A stretch of DNA of 64,000 bases, taken from positions 1 to 64,000 of the forward strand of contig NZ_LZHV01000003.1 of the NCBI RefSeq assembly GCF_001667275.1. The letters are read 5' to 3'. A program made the translations under genes and the position numbers. The stretch's first letter is position 1; every line of letters starts with the position of its first letter. Source of the stretch: Mycobacterium sp. ACS4054. GTDB taxonomy: Bacteria > Actinomycetota > Actinomycetes > Mycobacteriales > Mycobacteriaceae. The notes under the pieces were generated by a model. That model searched no databases. It was given only the letters and a program-made list of their open reading frames with translations, and was not told the DNA's origin. Below, piece after piece: positions 1 through 9,014 of this stretch.

Positions 1-165
1 CAACGACGCCACAGCGCACTCGCAGGACTACCCCCGATCAGCCGACTGCGACCAACCTGATGGCTGAGTACAGCTAGAGGTCGAGTCACTTCGTCGCGCC
101 TGGTTGTGATGCACAGCACATTTGTGCTTTCTTTGTATCCGAGGTCACAACGCGATGGAGGTTCC

Positions 166-381
166 ATGGCCGTAGCCGACGGCTCGGGCAAGTATGTAGT
201 CGTTGCACCGCGCGCGACCGGGGCGGTGCGTTCACATCGGATACTGCTGGCCGTCGTCGTGGTCATGGCGTTCATCGCCGCGGTCACCGGCGTCGTCGTC
301 GCCGCGACGACGGGGCACACCACCGCGGCGCTCGTCATCGCGCTCGTGGCGGCCGGGTGGTTTTCCGCCGCGCTCTGCTAG
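166..381 (+). CDS. Small membrane protein of unknown function (71 aa)
   Basis: The ATG at 166 is chosen over the upstream in-frame start because a clear GGAGGT-type ribosome site (about 156-162) sits just before it. The protein has a short polar N-terminus followed by two hydrophobic stretches, roughly residues 26-46 and 52-70, separated by a short Thr/Gly turn, so it is probably a two-helix membrane hairpin. No recognisable domain is present. It is followed 94 bases later by a DUF732 gene on the same strand. The function is unknown; base composition is like that of its neighbours. Confidence 0.6.
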   Translation: MAVADGSGKYVVVAPRATGAVRSHRILLAVVVVMAFIAAVTGVVVAATTGHTTAALVIALVAAGWFSAALC

Positions 382-475
382 CGGCTCCCGGGTGATCTGG
401 CTTTCGTCGTGAATCGTTCACGGCGGCAAGGTATTCGCGCGCAGCAACACCAAATCCTACGGAGGGGAGCCACCC

Positions 476-811
476 GTGAGCTTGAGGGCTTTGTTGAGTT
501 CGGCGCTGGTGCTGGCCGCGCCGGTATCGCTGGCGCCCACGGTCCACGCCGACCCCAATCCCATCTCGATCGGCGCCTACCTGCACACGCTCAACGTGCT
601 GCAGGTGCCCTACGACAATCCGGGGCGAATGATCGACATCGGCAACAACGTCTGCCAACAGGCACGCGGCGGCACCGACTTCGACAGCATCTACGGATAT
701 GTGGCAAGCAACGGCTATGAGTCCGTACAGGCGGGCCACATCATGGGCGCCGCCGCCGGGGCGTTCTGCCCCGACATGGAGCCCGCATTCAACCGCTGGG
801 CCAACAGCTAA
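476..811 (+). CDS. DUF732 family exported protein (111 aa)
   Basis: A GTG start with a strong GGAGGGGAG ribosome site at 461-469. The N-terminus is a typical Sec signal peptide: a short N-region, a hydrophobic core at about residues 4-19, and an A-H-A cleavage region near residues 23-26 (HADPNP). The mature part holds two cysteines, in NVCQQ and AFCPD, that frame the DUF732 fold of small mycobacterial and actinobacterial secreted proteins. The family has no known enzyme activity. The gene ends 3 bases into a convergent second DUF732 gene, so the two paralogues sit tail to tail. Confidence 0.82.
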   Translation: MSLRALLSSALVLAAPVSLAPTVHADPNPISIGAYLHTLNVLQVPYDNPGRMIDIGNNVCQQARGGTDFDSIYGYVASNGYESVQAGHIMGAAAGAFCPDMEPAFNRWANS

Positions 812-1140
812 CTGGCGACCGCACCGGGGCAGTACTTGATCCGCCCCAGGTCGACCCACATGTTGGCGCGCTTGGCGGCCTGAACGGGAGTCAACCCCGT
901 GACCGCCTGGTTGTTGGCTTGCTGCATCGCGCCGACGATCTGGGCGCGGGACCAACCCTGCGCCATCGCGTTGCACATGGTCTGCTCGGTTTGCATTTCG
1001 TAGTACGGCCAATCCGGCGGGAAGCCGATCGGGTCGGCGTGGGCGGCCGGCACCGCGGCGGGAGCGAACAACGCGATGACAAACGTCAGGGCAAGAAGCA
1101 GCTTTTTGAACACTTCTCCTCGATTCAGTCGCGCAGTCAC
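808..1140 (-). CDS. DUF732 family exported protein (up to 110 aa)
   Basis: A secreted DUF732 paralogue with a signal peptide (hydrophobic core after FKKLLL, cleavage near AHADP) and the paired cysteines in TMCNA and KYCPG. The longest frame begins with GTG at 1140. A second GTG at 1113 (protein starting FKKLL) gives a more conventional signal peptide, but the AGGAGA before it lies only about 1 base away, so the start is unresolved. It is convergent and overlaps the neighbouring DUF732 gene by a few bases at the stop codons. Confidence 0.78.
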   Translation of the reverse strand: MTARLNRGEVFKKLLLALTFVIALFAPAAVPAAHADPIGFPPDWPYYEMQTEQTMCNAMAQGWSRAQIVGAMQQANNQAVTGLTPVQAAKRANMWVDLGRIKYCPGAVAS

Positions 1141-1363
1141 GGGCTAATGCATTTATACCCCGAACGTCGAAGTGGGACCGATGTTTCGACGGGCTCAGGG
1201 GCCCTCACCTGCACACACTTCGGGCCGCTTGCGTAGCAACGGCATTCGCCGGCGTCGCTTCGGTGCCTTTGGTCCTTCCGCTTGCATCACTTCGGCCCTG
1301 ACAATCGCGGCGGCCCTGGATGATCCTGCCGTTGGGTACATAGCCGATCAGAAACGAGCCGAG

Positions 1364-2257
1364 ATGTGGCAGCCACCACCTGACGCGATCTTGGTTGGCG
1401 TCGACGGCTCGGCAGCGGCGCTGCGCGCCGTCCGGTGGGCGGCCCGCGCAGCCGCGCTGCGGGATGCGCCGCTGGCCCTGGTCCACGTCGTCGACGCCCC
1501 CTCGCCCGAGTGGTTTCAGGTCACCGCTCTGGCCGGCTTCAGCGATTGGCAGGAGACGCGGGCACGCGAATGCATCGCGGCGGCGGTCAGGGCCGCCCGA
1601 GAATCGGAGGCTGGACCGCCGCAAATCGATAGCCAGGTCCTGTATTCGGCCACCATTCCCACGCTCGTCGCCCTCTCCAAGGCGGTGGCGATGGTCGTGG
1701 TGGGCTATCGGGGGCACGGCGGCTTCCTGGTCCGCAGCGTCCTCGGCTCGGTGAGTTCGGGATTGGTGTACCACGCGCATTGCCCCGTCGCCGTGATCCA
1801 CGACGAGGACGCGCTCGTCGGCAGCATCGCGCGGGCACCGGTACTGGTGGGCATCGACGGCTCAACGGCATCGGAGGCGGCGACCGCGATCGCGTTCGCC
1901 GAGGCGTCCCGGCGAGGTGTCGGCTTGATGGCGTTCCACGCCTGGGCCGACCCACGCGTCTATGCCCTCAAAGGGGCGTACCAAGACGCCAAATGGGACG
2001 CCCGGCTGTCCGAGGAGGAGGAAACGCTCGCCGAACGCCTGGCAGGTTGGCACGAACGCTATCCCCACGTGGCGGTCCACCGCAGGATCGAAATCGGTGA
2101 GCCGGCGCGCTGGCTCCTCGAGGCGGCGGAACGGGCGCAACTGATGGTGGTGGGCAGCCACGGCCGCGGCGGGTTCCCGGGAATGCTGCTGGGCTCCGTC
2201 GGGGCGACGGTGGTCAACAAGGCCAAGATCCCCGTGATCGTGGCGCGTCAACCCTGA
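1364..2257 (+). CDS. Tandem-domain universal stress protein (297 aa)
   Basis: Two UspA domains in tandem, each opening with a beta strand ending in VGVDGS or VGIDGS. The first domain (about 1-145) ends with the ATP-binding motif GYRGHGGF...LGSVS. The second (about 152-297) ends with GSHGRGGF...LGSVG, so both domains keep the G-x2-G-x9-G-S/T nucleotide pattern. Length and layout match the duplicated Usp proteins of M. tuberculosis (Rv2005c/Rv2623 type). These bind ATP in the cytosol and are linked to hypoxia and dormancy. The frame is open further upstream, to 1172, but homology begins at the ATG at 1364, which lacks a strong ribosome site. The 3' end overlaps a convergent gene by 44 bases. 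Confidence 0.9.
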   Translation: MWQPPPDAILVGVDGSAAALRAVRWAARAAALRDAPLALVHVVDAPSPEWFQVTALAGFSDWQETRARECIAAAVRAARESEAGPPQIDSQVLYSATIPTLVALSKAVAMVVVGYRGHGGFLVRSVLGSVSSGLVYHAHCPVAVIHDEDALVGSIARAPVLVGIDGSTASEAATAIAFAEASRRGVGLMAFHAWADPRVYALKGAYQDAKWDARLSEEEETLAERLAGWHERYPHVAVHRRIEIGEPARWLLEAAERAQLMVVGSHGRGGFPGMLLGSVGATVVNKAKIPVIVARQP

Positions 2258-2501
2258 CCCAGGCTGCGGCCAATACGGCCTTCCCCGTTGCCGGGTCGAC
2301 ACACCCCCCGGCCTTTACCGCGCCGCCGGCGTGCGCGCAACAGTAGTCGTTGCCCTGGCCGAGGTCCTTGATGCAGAAGCTATAGAACTCTTGGTTGACG
2401 TCGGCGCGCGCGACGGCCGGATGTTGCAACGGGCCGGCCATCAGCGTCAGTGCGGCGCCGAAAAGGGCGGCACACACCAGCTTTTTCGGACGAGTGCTCA
2501 T
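2214..2501 (-). CDS. Small secreted cysteine-rich protein (95 aa)
   Basis: The ATG at 2501 is preferred over the one at 2519 because GGAAGGA (2510-2516) lies 8 bases before it. The N-terminal signal peptide has a hydrophobic core at about residues 8-22 and probable cleavage after ARA. The mature part begins DVNQEF and contains cysteine pairs (FCIKD, DYCCAH, GGCVD) that suggest disulphides. It resembles short exported mycobacterial proteins, but I cannot name a family. The last 15 or so codons overlap the end of the convergent Usp gene, an unusual arrangement suggesting stop-codon loss and extension. Confidence 0.65.
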   Translation of the reverse strand: MSTRPKKLVCAALFGAALTLMAGPLQHPAVARADVNQEFYSFCIKDLGQGNDYCCAHAGGAVKAGGCVDPATGKAVLAAAWVRVDAPRSRGSWPC

Positions 2502-2554
2502 CAGGGTGATTCCTTCCATCTAGTCGTGTCTTTCAAACGCTCGCGCCTCGGCCG

Positions 2555-5500
2555 TCAAGACGAGGCCCCCGCCGGTACGCGCACCTCGATCGGGGCAAGG
2601 TCTTGCACGGGGAGCGCGCGCGCGTCGCCGTTGGCCGTCGTGACGCCATCATCGCACGGGACCGTCATGGCGCACATCGCAATGCTGCGACCGACCTCCG
2701 TGTAGGCGGCGAACTGCCCTTCGGAAAACCATTGATCGGATGTGTTGTCGTGGGGGAACTCCGCGCCGCCCTTCTCCGCGGCGTAGGTCAACACCCAATC
2801 GGGAAGCCCCTGCCACAGCACGGCTTTGGCGATGATCAGCCATCCGGTCCTGGCTTCCGCCGTCTTGATCCCGGCCGCGTCGGGATACGTGATCCTGCCC
2901 CTGGCCACGGCGCATTTGCTGATGCGGCCGTTGAGGCTGCAGAACGCGTGACTGTCGCCGAACTGCTCGCCGGACCCCGGCGCGAGATTCTCGACACCGA
3001 ACGGTCCGCCACTGTCCATGGTGATCTCGACGCCGAGTTCGAACCTGGCGAGCCTGATCGCATCTGCCAGGCCGGACAGCAGCGGAGGAGCGTCACCACT
3101 GCTGTCGATGCAGTAGATCAGTCGGCACCGCCGGCGCAAGGCCTCGACCAGACCGAGGTTTTCGTAGTGCCCACCGTCGGTGACCTGAACAAGTCGGGCG
3201 TCAAACTTGTTGATCCCCAGGAGTTCTCGATAGAAGTACCCGGCTCCCCGCATGGAGGGCAGCGCCTTGGGAAACGACGGATCGGCGGCCTTGCGCTGAG
3301 CGTTCCGCACGAACAGCGGGTTGGGAAGCCACGTTCCCAGGCGGGCACCGGAAAGCGCCAGCAGCGACTGAACGCCCTTGCTCTGCCTGCCCATCGCCGA
3401 GGCGAAGGCCGCTCCGCTCACCGCCATCGCCGCCTCCACGGTGAGGTCGCGTTCGATGCGGGGCGGCGACGCCTGACGCAGTTCGGCGGTCTTCAGCCAG
3501 CCAAGTGCCGGTCCCCCAACGTAATCCGCGGTCATGACGTACGACACGGCGTTGAGCCCGGGCGCCGGGCGGATGTCACCGTCGGAGATGGCGGCGGCCG
3601 CGGCGAAGACGAATTTCGGGCCGCCGGTTTGCGTCTTGCCGTATTCGTCGAGCCAGGTGGCCTCGCTGCGCTTGTATTCCACGGCCCTGCCGCCAAGGCG
3701 GCGGACGGCGAACGTGTGCGCCAGCCGTTGCCGATAGAACGGGTGCAGGCTCAGCGAGGTCACGTCAAAACTGCTCAGCAGCAACGCCAACAGCCCGATG
3801 CCACCCAGGTACAACCATTGGACGTCGGAAGTCAGCGGCTGGCGGTTGCGCTCCGGGTGCAGGATCTCCTGATCGATCTCCATGTTGAAGACGTAGCCGG
3901 CGACAACGCCGAGCAGCAGCAGCCACGCGACCAGCAGCACGCCCAGCGTGAAAACCACCAGGGCGATGCGCAGCACTCCGGACGGCACGAATCTGAGCCA
4001 CCGGGAGGGATTTACCAGGCTGTCCTTCTTCGAGGTCATCGAGACCAGCGTCGTCCAATATTGCAGGATCACGACGGCCGCGATGCCGCCGACCGCCCCC
4101 ACCGGTCCCTTGTCGGGGCGCTGTAGGCACAGCCACATCAGTGCCGGGCCGGCGACGCTGAGGCCGAATACCAGCAACGCCAACAACGCGGCCCGTCGGC
4201 CCAGCCAGCCGAACGCGGCTTGCCCCACGGTGCTCCATTTCGACGCCGACGCCCATTCGCAGGCCAGATCTCCGATGATGCAGATGATCACTGCCGCAAC
4301 GGGAATCGCGATCGCCGCCAGCGCCGCCACCGGGCGGGCCTGAAGCGCTTCGAGATCGAGCTGCTGGTGCAAATCGGCGCCATGCGGCGCAACCCCACCC
4401 CTGCGGGGCACGACGGCCCGGAACGGGAAGTACTTGACGAAGATGCCCAGCAGCCATCCGAGCACGACCGCGGACGAAGCGACGATGAGCAGCGAGGCCA
4501 ACAGGTTCTTGAGTACCTCGGCGAGTGCCCGCAGGAGCGCCAGCGGTGAGTCGGCGATGTAGTCGCAACGGCGGCGCAGGGAGTCGAATTCGACTGAGCC
4601 AGGGCTGAATCGCTTGGACAGCGGCGCGATCGCGCCGCCCGCCCTGCCCTCGGAAGCGTCGCTTTGGACGCCGAGCACCCGCGCGCCGGCGCTGAAGCCA
4701 CCACCGGACACCGAGATCACATAGTCGAATTCGTCCAGCGCCGGCGCCCGGCGCCACGCGTCCACGACGTCATCGCGCGGGCCGGCCAGCTTCTGCATCG
4801 CGCCCATGGCCACGCACGCGGAGCGCATTCCGCCGCCGGACAGGCACAGTGCCGTCGGCGCCGGCACCGGGCTGCCGTCGTGTTTGAGGGCCAGGTCTTC
4901 GGCGTCGGGGACGTAATAGGCCTGGCGCCAGGCCGCCTCGACGTCACCCGGCTGCGGGTCCATCGCCGGCGGCGACAACGTGTCGTCCCACCAGTTCTTG
5001 CCGTGGTGTCGCCGGCGGTACCTGCGCATGCGCAGATGCGACAGGATCACCCGGACTATCGCGAAGACGGCCGCCGGTATCGCCGTCACGGCCAACACGA
5101 GCGCGCACCACTTGACGGTTGCCATGGCCGCGGGCGCATAGATCCAGAAGGCGTCCGGCACGCGGCCGAGCAGCCCGTCGGCGGGCTTGGTCAGCACGCA
5201 GAAGATCAACGCGTCCTCGAGTAGGTGTGCGAACGCGGCGACCAACGCCGCGGCGAGGATGTAGTGGCTGAGCTTCTTGCCCGACTTGGAGAACGCCAGG
5301 GCCGTGAAGACAAGGGCGCAGGTGACCAGCATCAGGAAGTAGCCCAAAATCACCCATTGGTCGAAGTCCAGCGCCTCGGTCAAAGCCTTTTTCAGGAACG
5401 GGGGTATGCCCTGGCGCAGGAACTGCGGATTCTTGCTGAAGGTCGTCGTGAAGAGGTACTCCGGATCGGCCCGTCCCCAATGATCGGTGAACAGGTACGC

Positions 5501-5614
5501 GCCCACGCCGACCGGGATGCCGATCGATGCCACCTTCCCGCAGGCGCTCGCGATGGCGGACCACCAACGGAATCGGATCGGCACGACGCTGCCGGGACTG
5601 TGCACTGTGGTCAT
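2555..5614 (-). CDS. Large patatin-like phospholipase with membrane segments (1019 aa)
   Basis: The start at 5614 (MTTVHSPG) follows a GAGGTC site; an upstream in-frame ATG exists at 5674. Patatin signatures are present. They are the oxyanion-hole glycines SGGGMRSA near residue 260, the serine elbow SVSGGG with the nucleophile near residue 303, and the Asp-Gly-Gly motif VTDGGHYENLG near residue 813. A long insert of several hydrophobic helices (about residues 370-610) separates Ser from Asp, and three or four more helices precede the catalytic core (about 25-190). This predicts a membrane-embedded Ser/Asp acyl hydrolase acting on phospholipid or another acyl lipid. The first elbow position is Ser rather than the usual Gly. 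Substrate unknown. Confidence 0.85.
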   Translation of the reverse strand: MTTVHSPGSVVPIRFRWWSAIASACGKVASIGIPVGVGAYLFTDHWGRADPEYLFTTTFSKNPQFLRQGIPPFLKKALTEALDFDQWVILGYFLMLVTCALVFTALAFSKSGKKLSHYILAAALVAAFAHLLEDALIFCVLTKPADGLLGRVPDAFWIYAPAAMATVKWCALVLAVTAIPAAVFAIVRVILSHLRMRRYRRRHHGKNWWDDTLSPPAMDPQPGDVEAAWRQAYYVPDAEDLALKHDGSPVPAPTALCLSGGGMRSACVAMGAMQKLAGPRDDVVDAWRRAPALDEFDYVISVSGGGFSAGARVLGVQSDASEGRAGGAIAPLSKRFSPGSVEFDSLRRRCDYIADSPLALLRALAEVLKNLLASLLIVASSAVVLGWLLGIFVKYFPFRAVVPRRGGVAPHGADLHQQLDLEALQARPVAALAAIAIPVAAVIICIIGDLACEWASASKWSTVGQAAFGWLGRRAALLALLVFGLSVAGPALMWLCLQRPDKGPVGAVGGIAAVVILQYWTTLVSMTSKKDSLVNPSRWLRFVPSGVLRIALVVFTLGVLLVAWLLLLGVVAGYVFNMEIDQEILHPERNRQPLTSDVQWLYLGGIGLLALLLSSFDVTSLSLHPFYRQRLAHTFAVRRLGGRAVEYKRSEATWLDEYGKTQTGGPKFVFAAAAAISDGDIRPAPGLNAVSYVMTADYVGGPALGWLKTAELRQASPPRIERDLTVEAAMAVSGAAFASAMGRQSKGVQSLLALSGARLGTWLPNPLFVRNAQRKAADPSFPKALPSMRGAGYFYRELLGINKFDARLVQVTDGGHYENLGLVEALRRRCRLIYCIDSSGDAPPLLSGLADAIRLARFELGVEITMDSGGPFGVENLAPGSGEQFGDSHAFCSLNGRISKCAVARGRITYPDAAGIKTAEARTGWLIIAKAVLWQGLPDWVLTYAAEKGGAEFPHDNTSDQWFSEGQFAAYTEVGRSIAMCAMTVPCDDGVTTANGDARALPVQDLAPIEVRVPAGASS

Positions 5615-5731
5615 GATGACCTCACCGGAAGGCTCGAGTTGTTTGTCGTGCTCTCGAGGGTTCGCCGCGGGCACCGGGGCAAGTAGCGTAGTGGGCTACT
5701 CGAAAGTTTCTGATCGCATCGGGGCGGCTTC

Positions 5732-6472
5732 TTGGACTTCCGGATCGCGCGAGACCGGGCGCGGCGGCGGGGCGCCGCGGCGGCCGGCGTGCTCGCGGCC
5801 TGCGTCGCGCTGGTGCAATGCACGACCCCCGCGCCACCGCGCGCGGGCTCACCGTCAACGTCCGCCGTACCGTCATCGCGGGCCGTCGCGTCGTCGTCTA
5901 GTCCGCCACCGCCGCCCGGTGCCACAGTCGCACCGGTCACGGCCGCCGACCTCGGCACGACCTGGCGGCCGGGTTGTCCGGTCGAGCCGGCGCAGCTGCG
6001 GCGGGTCGAGGTCGACTACATCGGTTTCGACGCCCAGACCCACCGGGGCCCGTTGATCGTCCACGAAGACCTCGTGCCGGACGTCATCGCGATCTTCGAG
6101 CAGCTTTACCGACTGGGCTATCCCATCGAGAAGATGCGCACGGTCGAGAATTACCCGGACGCCAATGACGAGTTGTCGATGGAGGACAACAACACGTCGG
6201 CGTTCAACTGCCGGCTCATCCCCGGAACCGACGAATGGTCTCCCCACGCTTACGGGCGGGCCATCGATATCAACACGCTTGTCAACCCCTGCCTCTACGC
6301 AAGCGGATATTTCGAACCGCAGAACGCGGCCGCCTACCTGGACCGCACCCGCACCGACCCGGGCCTCTTACACGTCGGCGACCCGGCGGTGCGCGCCTTC
6401 ACGGATCGCGGCTGGCGGTGGGGCGGCGAGTGGGCGGGTCCCCTCGACTACCAACACTTCGAGCGGCCCTAG
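5732..6472 (+). CDS. M15 family D-alanyl-D-alanine carboxypeptidase-like exported protein (246 aa)
   Basis: The zinc peptidase M15 signature is visible: SPHAYGRAIDIN gives the H-x6-D pair (His172, Asp179), and DYQHFE gives the third zinc ligand, His242. Just upstream, GWRWGGEW is the conserved loop of the family. The N-terminus has a basic start, a hydrophobic run at about 15-29 and a cysteine at residue 30, then a Ser/Pro-rich linker to about 70, so it is exported and perhaps a lipoprotein (the LVQC box is weak). The expected role is trimming of peptidoglycan stem peptides. The start is TTG. It is divergent from the patatin gene and ends stop-to-stop (CTAG) with the next gene. Confidence 0.85.
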   Translation: MDFRIARDRARRRGAAAAGVLAACVALVQCTTPAPPRAGSPSTSAVPSSRAVASSSSPPPPPGATVAPVTAADLGTTWRPGCPVEPAQLRRVEVDYIGFDAQTHRGPLIVHEDLVPDVIAIFEQLYRLGYPIEKMRTVENYPDANDELSMEDNNTSAFNCRLIPGTDEWSPHAYGRAIDINTLVNPCLYASGYFEPQNAAAYLDRTRTDPGLLHVGDPAVRAFTDRGWRWGGEWAGPLDYQHFERP

Positions 6473-8043
6473 AGACCCAGCGCCCGTGCGGCCGCGGTCG
6501 CGACCTGACCCCGCAGGTCCGAAATCGGTGGACTGCCCCGCACATGAATCGAGTTCGTCAGCAGAACGACGTAGGTATCCGAGTCCGGGTCCAGCCACAC
6601 CGAGGTTCCGGTGAAACCGGTGTGGCCGAAACTGCCGATGGGAAAGACCACGCCGCGCGGCATGGACAGCCGCGAATCGATATCCCAGCCCAGGCCGCGC
6701 AGCTCCTGCCCCGCGATCGCCGGATAGCGCGCAGCGAGCAGCGGGTCCGCCGTCTTCGGTCTCTTCGCGATGGCCGCGCGGGCGGCGTCGTTCGCCGCCT
6801 GGAGCTGTTGAGCGTTGTGGCCGGGCTGCTGCGGAGTGGTCATCAACTCCAAGGTTGCTTGCGCTAGCGGGAATTCGCTTGGACGGCCCGCCAGCCGGTC
6901 GAGCAACGCCTGTGCGAAGATGCTCACATCGTGGGCGGTCGAGAACACGCCGGCATGCCCGGCCACGCCGCCCATCCGCCGCGCCGTCGTGTCCTGCACG
7001 GTGCCCCGCAGCAGGCGGTCGAGGTCGGGATTCCTGCTCGGATCGGATCGCCCCTCCTCGTCACGAGCGGTCGGCGCGACGCGCGGCAAGAGATTGACGT
7101 TCCACGTGCCGGCCGGACAGGCGTCCTGCGTCCGCTCGGGCGGCGCGGGGGTCCAGGCGACCGCGGACCCGATCGTCGTGTGCGGACCGCATGCTTTGGC
7201 CGCGGGAAGGTAGCGGGTGTCGGTCATTCCCAACGGTTCGAACACGTGTCGTTGGGCGTAGTCGTCCAGGGTGTCGCCGGTGACCTTCTCGACCAGCGCA
7301 CCGAGCAGGATGAAGTTGATATCGGAGTACCGGAAACCCTGACCGGGGTCGGACTCCAGCGGCGTGGTGAGTGCGCGGTGAACGCCTTCCGCTTTGTCGG
7401 CCCCGTCCAATCCCCACGGATCGCCGAGGTTGACGTCCCCCGTTTCGCCCGAGGTGTGCGTGAGCAGCATGCGAACGGTCACGGTCGCGCGGCGCGGATC
7501 GTTCCCGGTGTCGAAGTCGGGCAGGTATTGCCCGACGGAATCGTCGAGCCTGAACTTGCCTTGTTCGTAAAGTTGCATGACGGCGGTCGTCGTGGCGAGG
7601 ATCTTCGTCAATGACGCCATGTCGAAGACGGTGTCCTCCGTCATCGCCTCCGCGGGTGCCGGCGACCCGTCCAGTCCGGGTTCGCCCGCGAGCTTGCGCG
7701 AGCCGTAGGCCTGCTCGAAGGCGACCTGGCCCCCGTGCCCGACGGCGACCACCGCGCCGGGCAGCCGGTTCGCCGCAATCGCGTCGTTGATCAGCTTGGA
7801 CACCTTGGCGAAAGCGGCGGCGGTTGCGGCATCGGGCGGTTTGGCCGGCGCCGCGGGCAGGGGCGTAAACACCGCGACCGGCGGTGTTGTCGTCGGGCTG
7901 ATGCTCGACGCGGTGTGCGCCGTATCGCCGCGCGAGCAACCCGCCACCAGCGCGACCACGACGGCTCCGACGGCGATGGCTTTCCGCCTGCCGAAGGGCA
8001 AGCCGCCAAGCGAGCTGACGCAAAACCCGCTGGCCCGTCCCAT
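6469..8043 (-). CDS. Beta-lactamase-fold serine hydrolase lipoprotein (524 aa)
   Basis: The ATG at 8043 has an AGGGAGG ribosome site. An N-terminal lipobox VAGC places the lipid-bearing Cys near residue 36. The catalytic motifs of class C beta-lactamases and esterases (serine hydrolase family) are present: SxxK in MASLTKIL, YxN in YSDIN, and HTG in GHTGFTG. The protein therefore probably sits on the outer face of the membrane and acts on D-Ala-D-Ala peptides, beta-lactams or esters. It shares overlapping stop codons with the M15 gene and is divergent from the amidase gene, placing it in a cluster of exported wall hydrolases. Confidence 0.88.
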   Translation of the reverse strand: MGRASGFCVSSLGGLPFGRRKAIAVGAVVVALVAGCSRGDTAHTASSISPTTTPPVAVFTPLPAAPAKPPDAATAAAFAKVSKLINDAIAANRLPGAVVAVGHGGQVAFEQAYGSRKLAGEPGLDGSPAPAEAMTEDTVFDMASLTKILATTTAVMQLYEQGKFRLDDSVGQYLPDFDTGNDPRRATVTVRMLLTHTSGETGDVNLGDPWGLDGADKAEGVHRALTTPLESDPGQGFRYSDINFILLGALVEKVTGDTLDDYAQRHVFEPLGMTDTRYLPAAKACGPHTTIGSAVAWTPAPPERTQDACPAGTWNVNLLPRVAPTARDEEGRSDPSRNPDLDRLLRGTVQDTTARRMGGVAGHAGVFSTAHDVSIFAQALLDRLAGRPSEFPLAQATLELMTTPQQPGHNAQQLQAANDAARAAIAKRPKTADPLLAARYPAIAGQELRGLGWDIDSRLSMPRGVVFPIGSFGHTGFTGTSVWLDPDSDTYVVLLTNSIHVRGSPPISDLRGQVATAAARALGL

Positions 8044-8166
8044 CGCCGCCTCCCTACGGCAAAGCGTAGTGCCGATTCGGTCGCGAATGCAGCTGCGAGC
8101 CAACAGCTTCGCCCGGTAACGCAATCACGGCGTTCGGCGGCGCCGATCACCGTATCGTGATGAAGC

Positions 8167-8928
8167 GTGTGTGAGCCCGCGCGCGGTCGGCCGGCCGTCG
8201 TCAGCCGCCGCCAGCTGCTAGGACTGGCCGGCAGCGTCGGTGCGGCGGCCGTGGTCGGCACCCACTCGAGGACGGCACCGACGGACGTTGCGGCGGCCGC
8301 GCGGGCGACGTCGACGGCCGATGCCCGCCTGATGAGTGCCGGCTCGGCCCTGTTGTTGTGCCGGGACGCCTGGGGCGCCCGACCGGCCCGCTCCGGCGGC
8401 CGGCGTCACACCATCACCCGCATGACCCTGCACCACGAGGCCGTGGTCCTCGGCGACAACCGCAACGCGCCAAGCCACCTCCGGCAAGACCAGCGATACC
8501 ACCAGGACGACCACGGGTGGATCGACATCGCCTATCACGTCGGGGTCGACCGCAACGGCAACATCTACGAGCTGCGCAGCACCGAGCTCGCGGGTGACAC
8601 GGCAACGGACTACGACACGACGGGGCATTTTTTGGTTCTCTGCGAGGGCGACTTCGACCAGGAGTCCGTGCCCGAGGCGCAGCTTGTCGGGGCGGCCCGC
8701 GCGTTCGCCTGGGCGGCCCAGACCTTTCGCGTCGCGACGACCACCTTGGCGGGCCATCGGGACCTGGCGTCGACCTCGTGCCCCGGGGCCAACCTGTACG
8801 CGCACCTGTCCTCGGGCGACCTCAAACGCCGCATCGACGAGCTGCTGGCCGCGGGCGGAGTGGACCTGCAGCGCTTCTGCGGGCCCGACGCGGCGGCGCG
8901 CGTCGCGGCGATCGAGGCGGGCAACTGA
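8167..8928 (+). CDS. Tat-exported N-acetylmuramoyl-L-alanine amidase / PGRP domain protein (253 aa)
   Basis: GTG start. Residues 12-31 form a twin-arginine signal (SRRQLLGLAG followed by a hydrophobic stretch). An Amidase_2/PGRP domain covers about residues 65-225. Its zinc ligands are visible: His in TLHHEA (89/90), His197 in AGHRD and Cys205 in TSCPG. The conserved Tyr in AYHVGVD is also present. It is predicted to cleave the amide bond between MurNAc and the stem peptide outside the membrane. The gene lies between a serine hydrolase lipoprotein and a C39-like lipoprotein. Confidence 0.88.
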   Translation: MCEPARGRPAVVSRRQLLGLAGSVGAAAVVGTHSRTAPTDVAAAARATSTADARLMSAGSALLLCRDAWGARPARSGGRRHTITRMTLHHEAVVLGDNRNAPSHLRQDQRYHQDDHGWIDIAYHVGVDRNGNIYELRSTELAGDTATDYDTTGHFLVLCEGDFDQESVPEAQLVGAARAFAWAAQTFRVATTTLAGHRDLASTSCPGANLYAHLSSGDLKRRIDELLAAGGVDLQRFCGPDAAARVAAIEAGN

Positions 8929-9014
8929 GGTTCGCGTTGATTGCGCTGCGCGGGTTTGCTGGCGGTGCTACGTTGCTGACCAATCGGTAGTTCGACCGGC
9001 CTTTGCGAGGCAAC

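Noticed and set aside
1..77. Plus-strand frames open from the left edge (ends at 65-67 or 75-77)
   Set aside because: Under 25 residues each, no homology visible, and two frames compete, so no gene can be claimed in 1-165.
2603..4126. Long plus-strand open frame (507 aa) opposite the patatin gene
   Set aside because: It is an Arg/Gly/Val-rich antisense shadow typical of high-GC DNA, has no ribosome site or motif, and the minus-strand gene has clear catalytic motifs.
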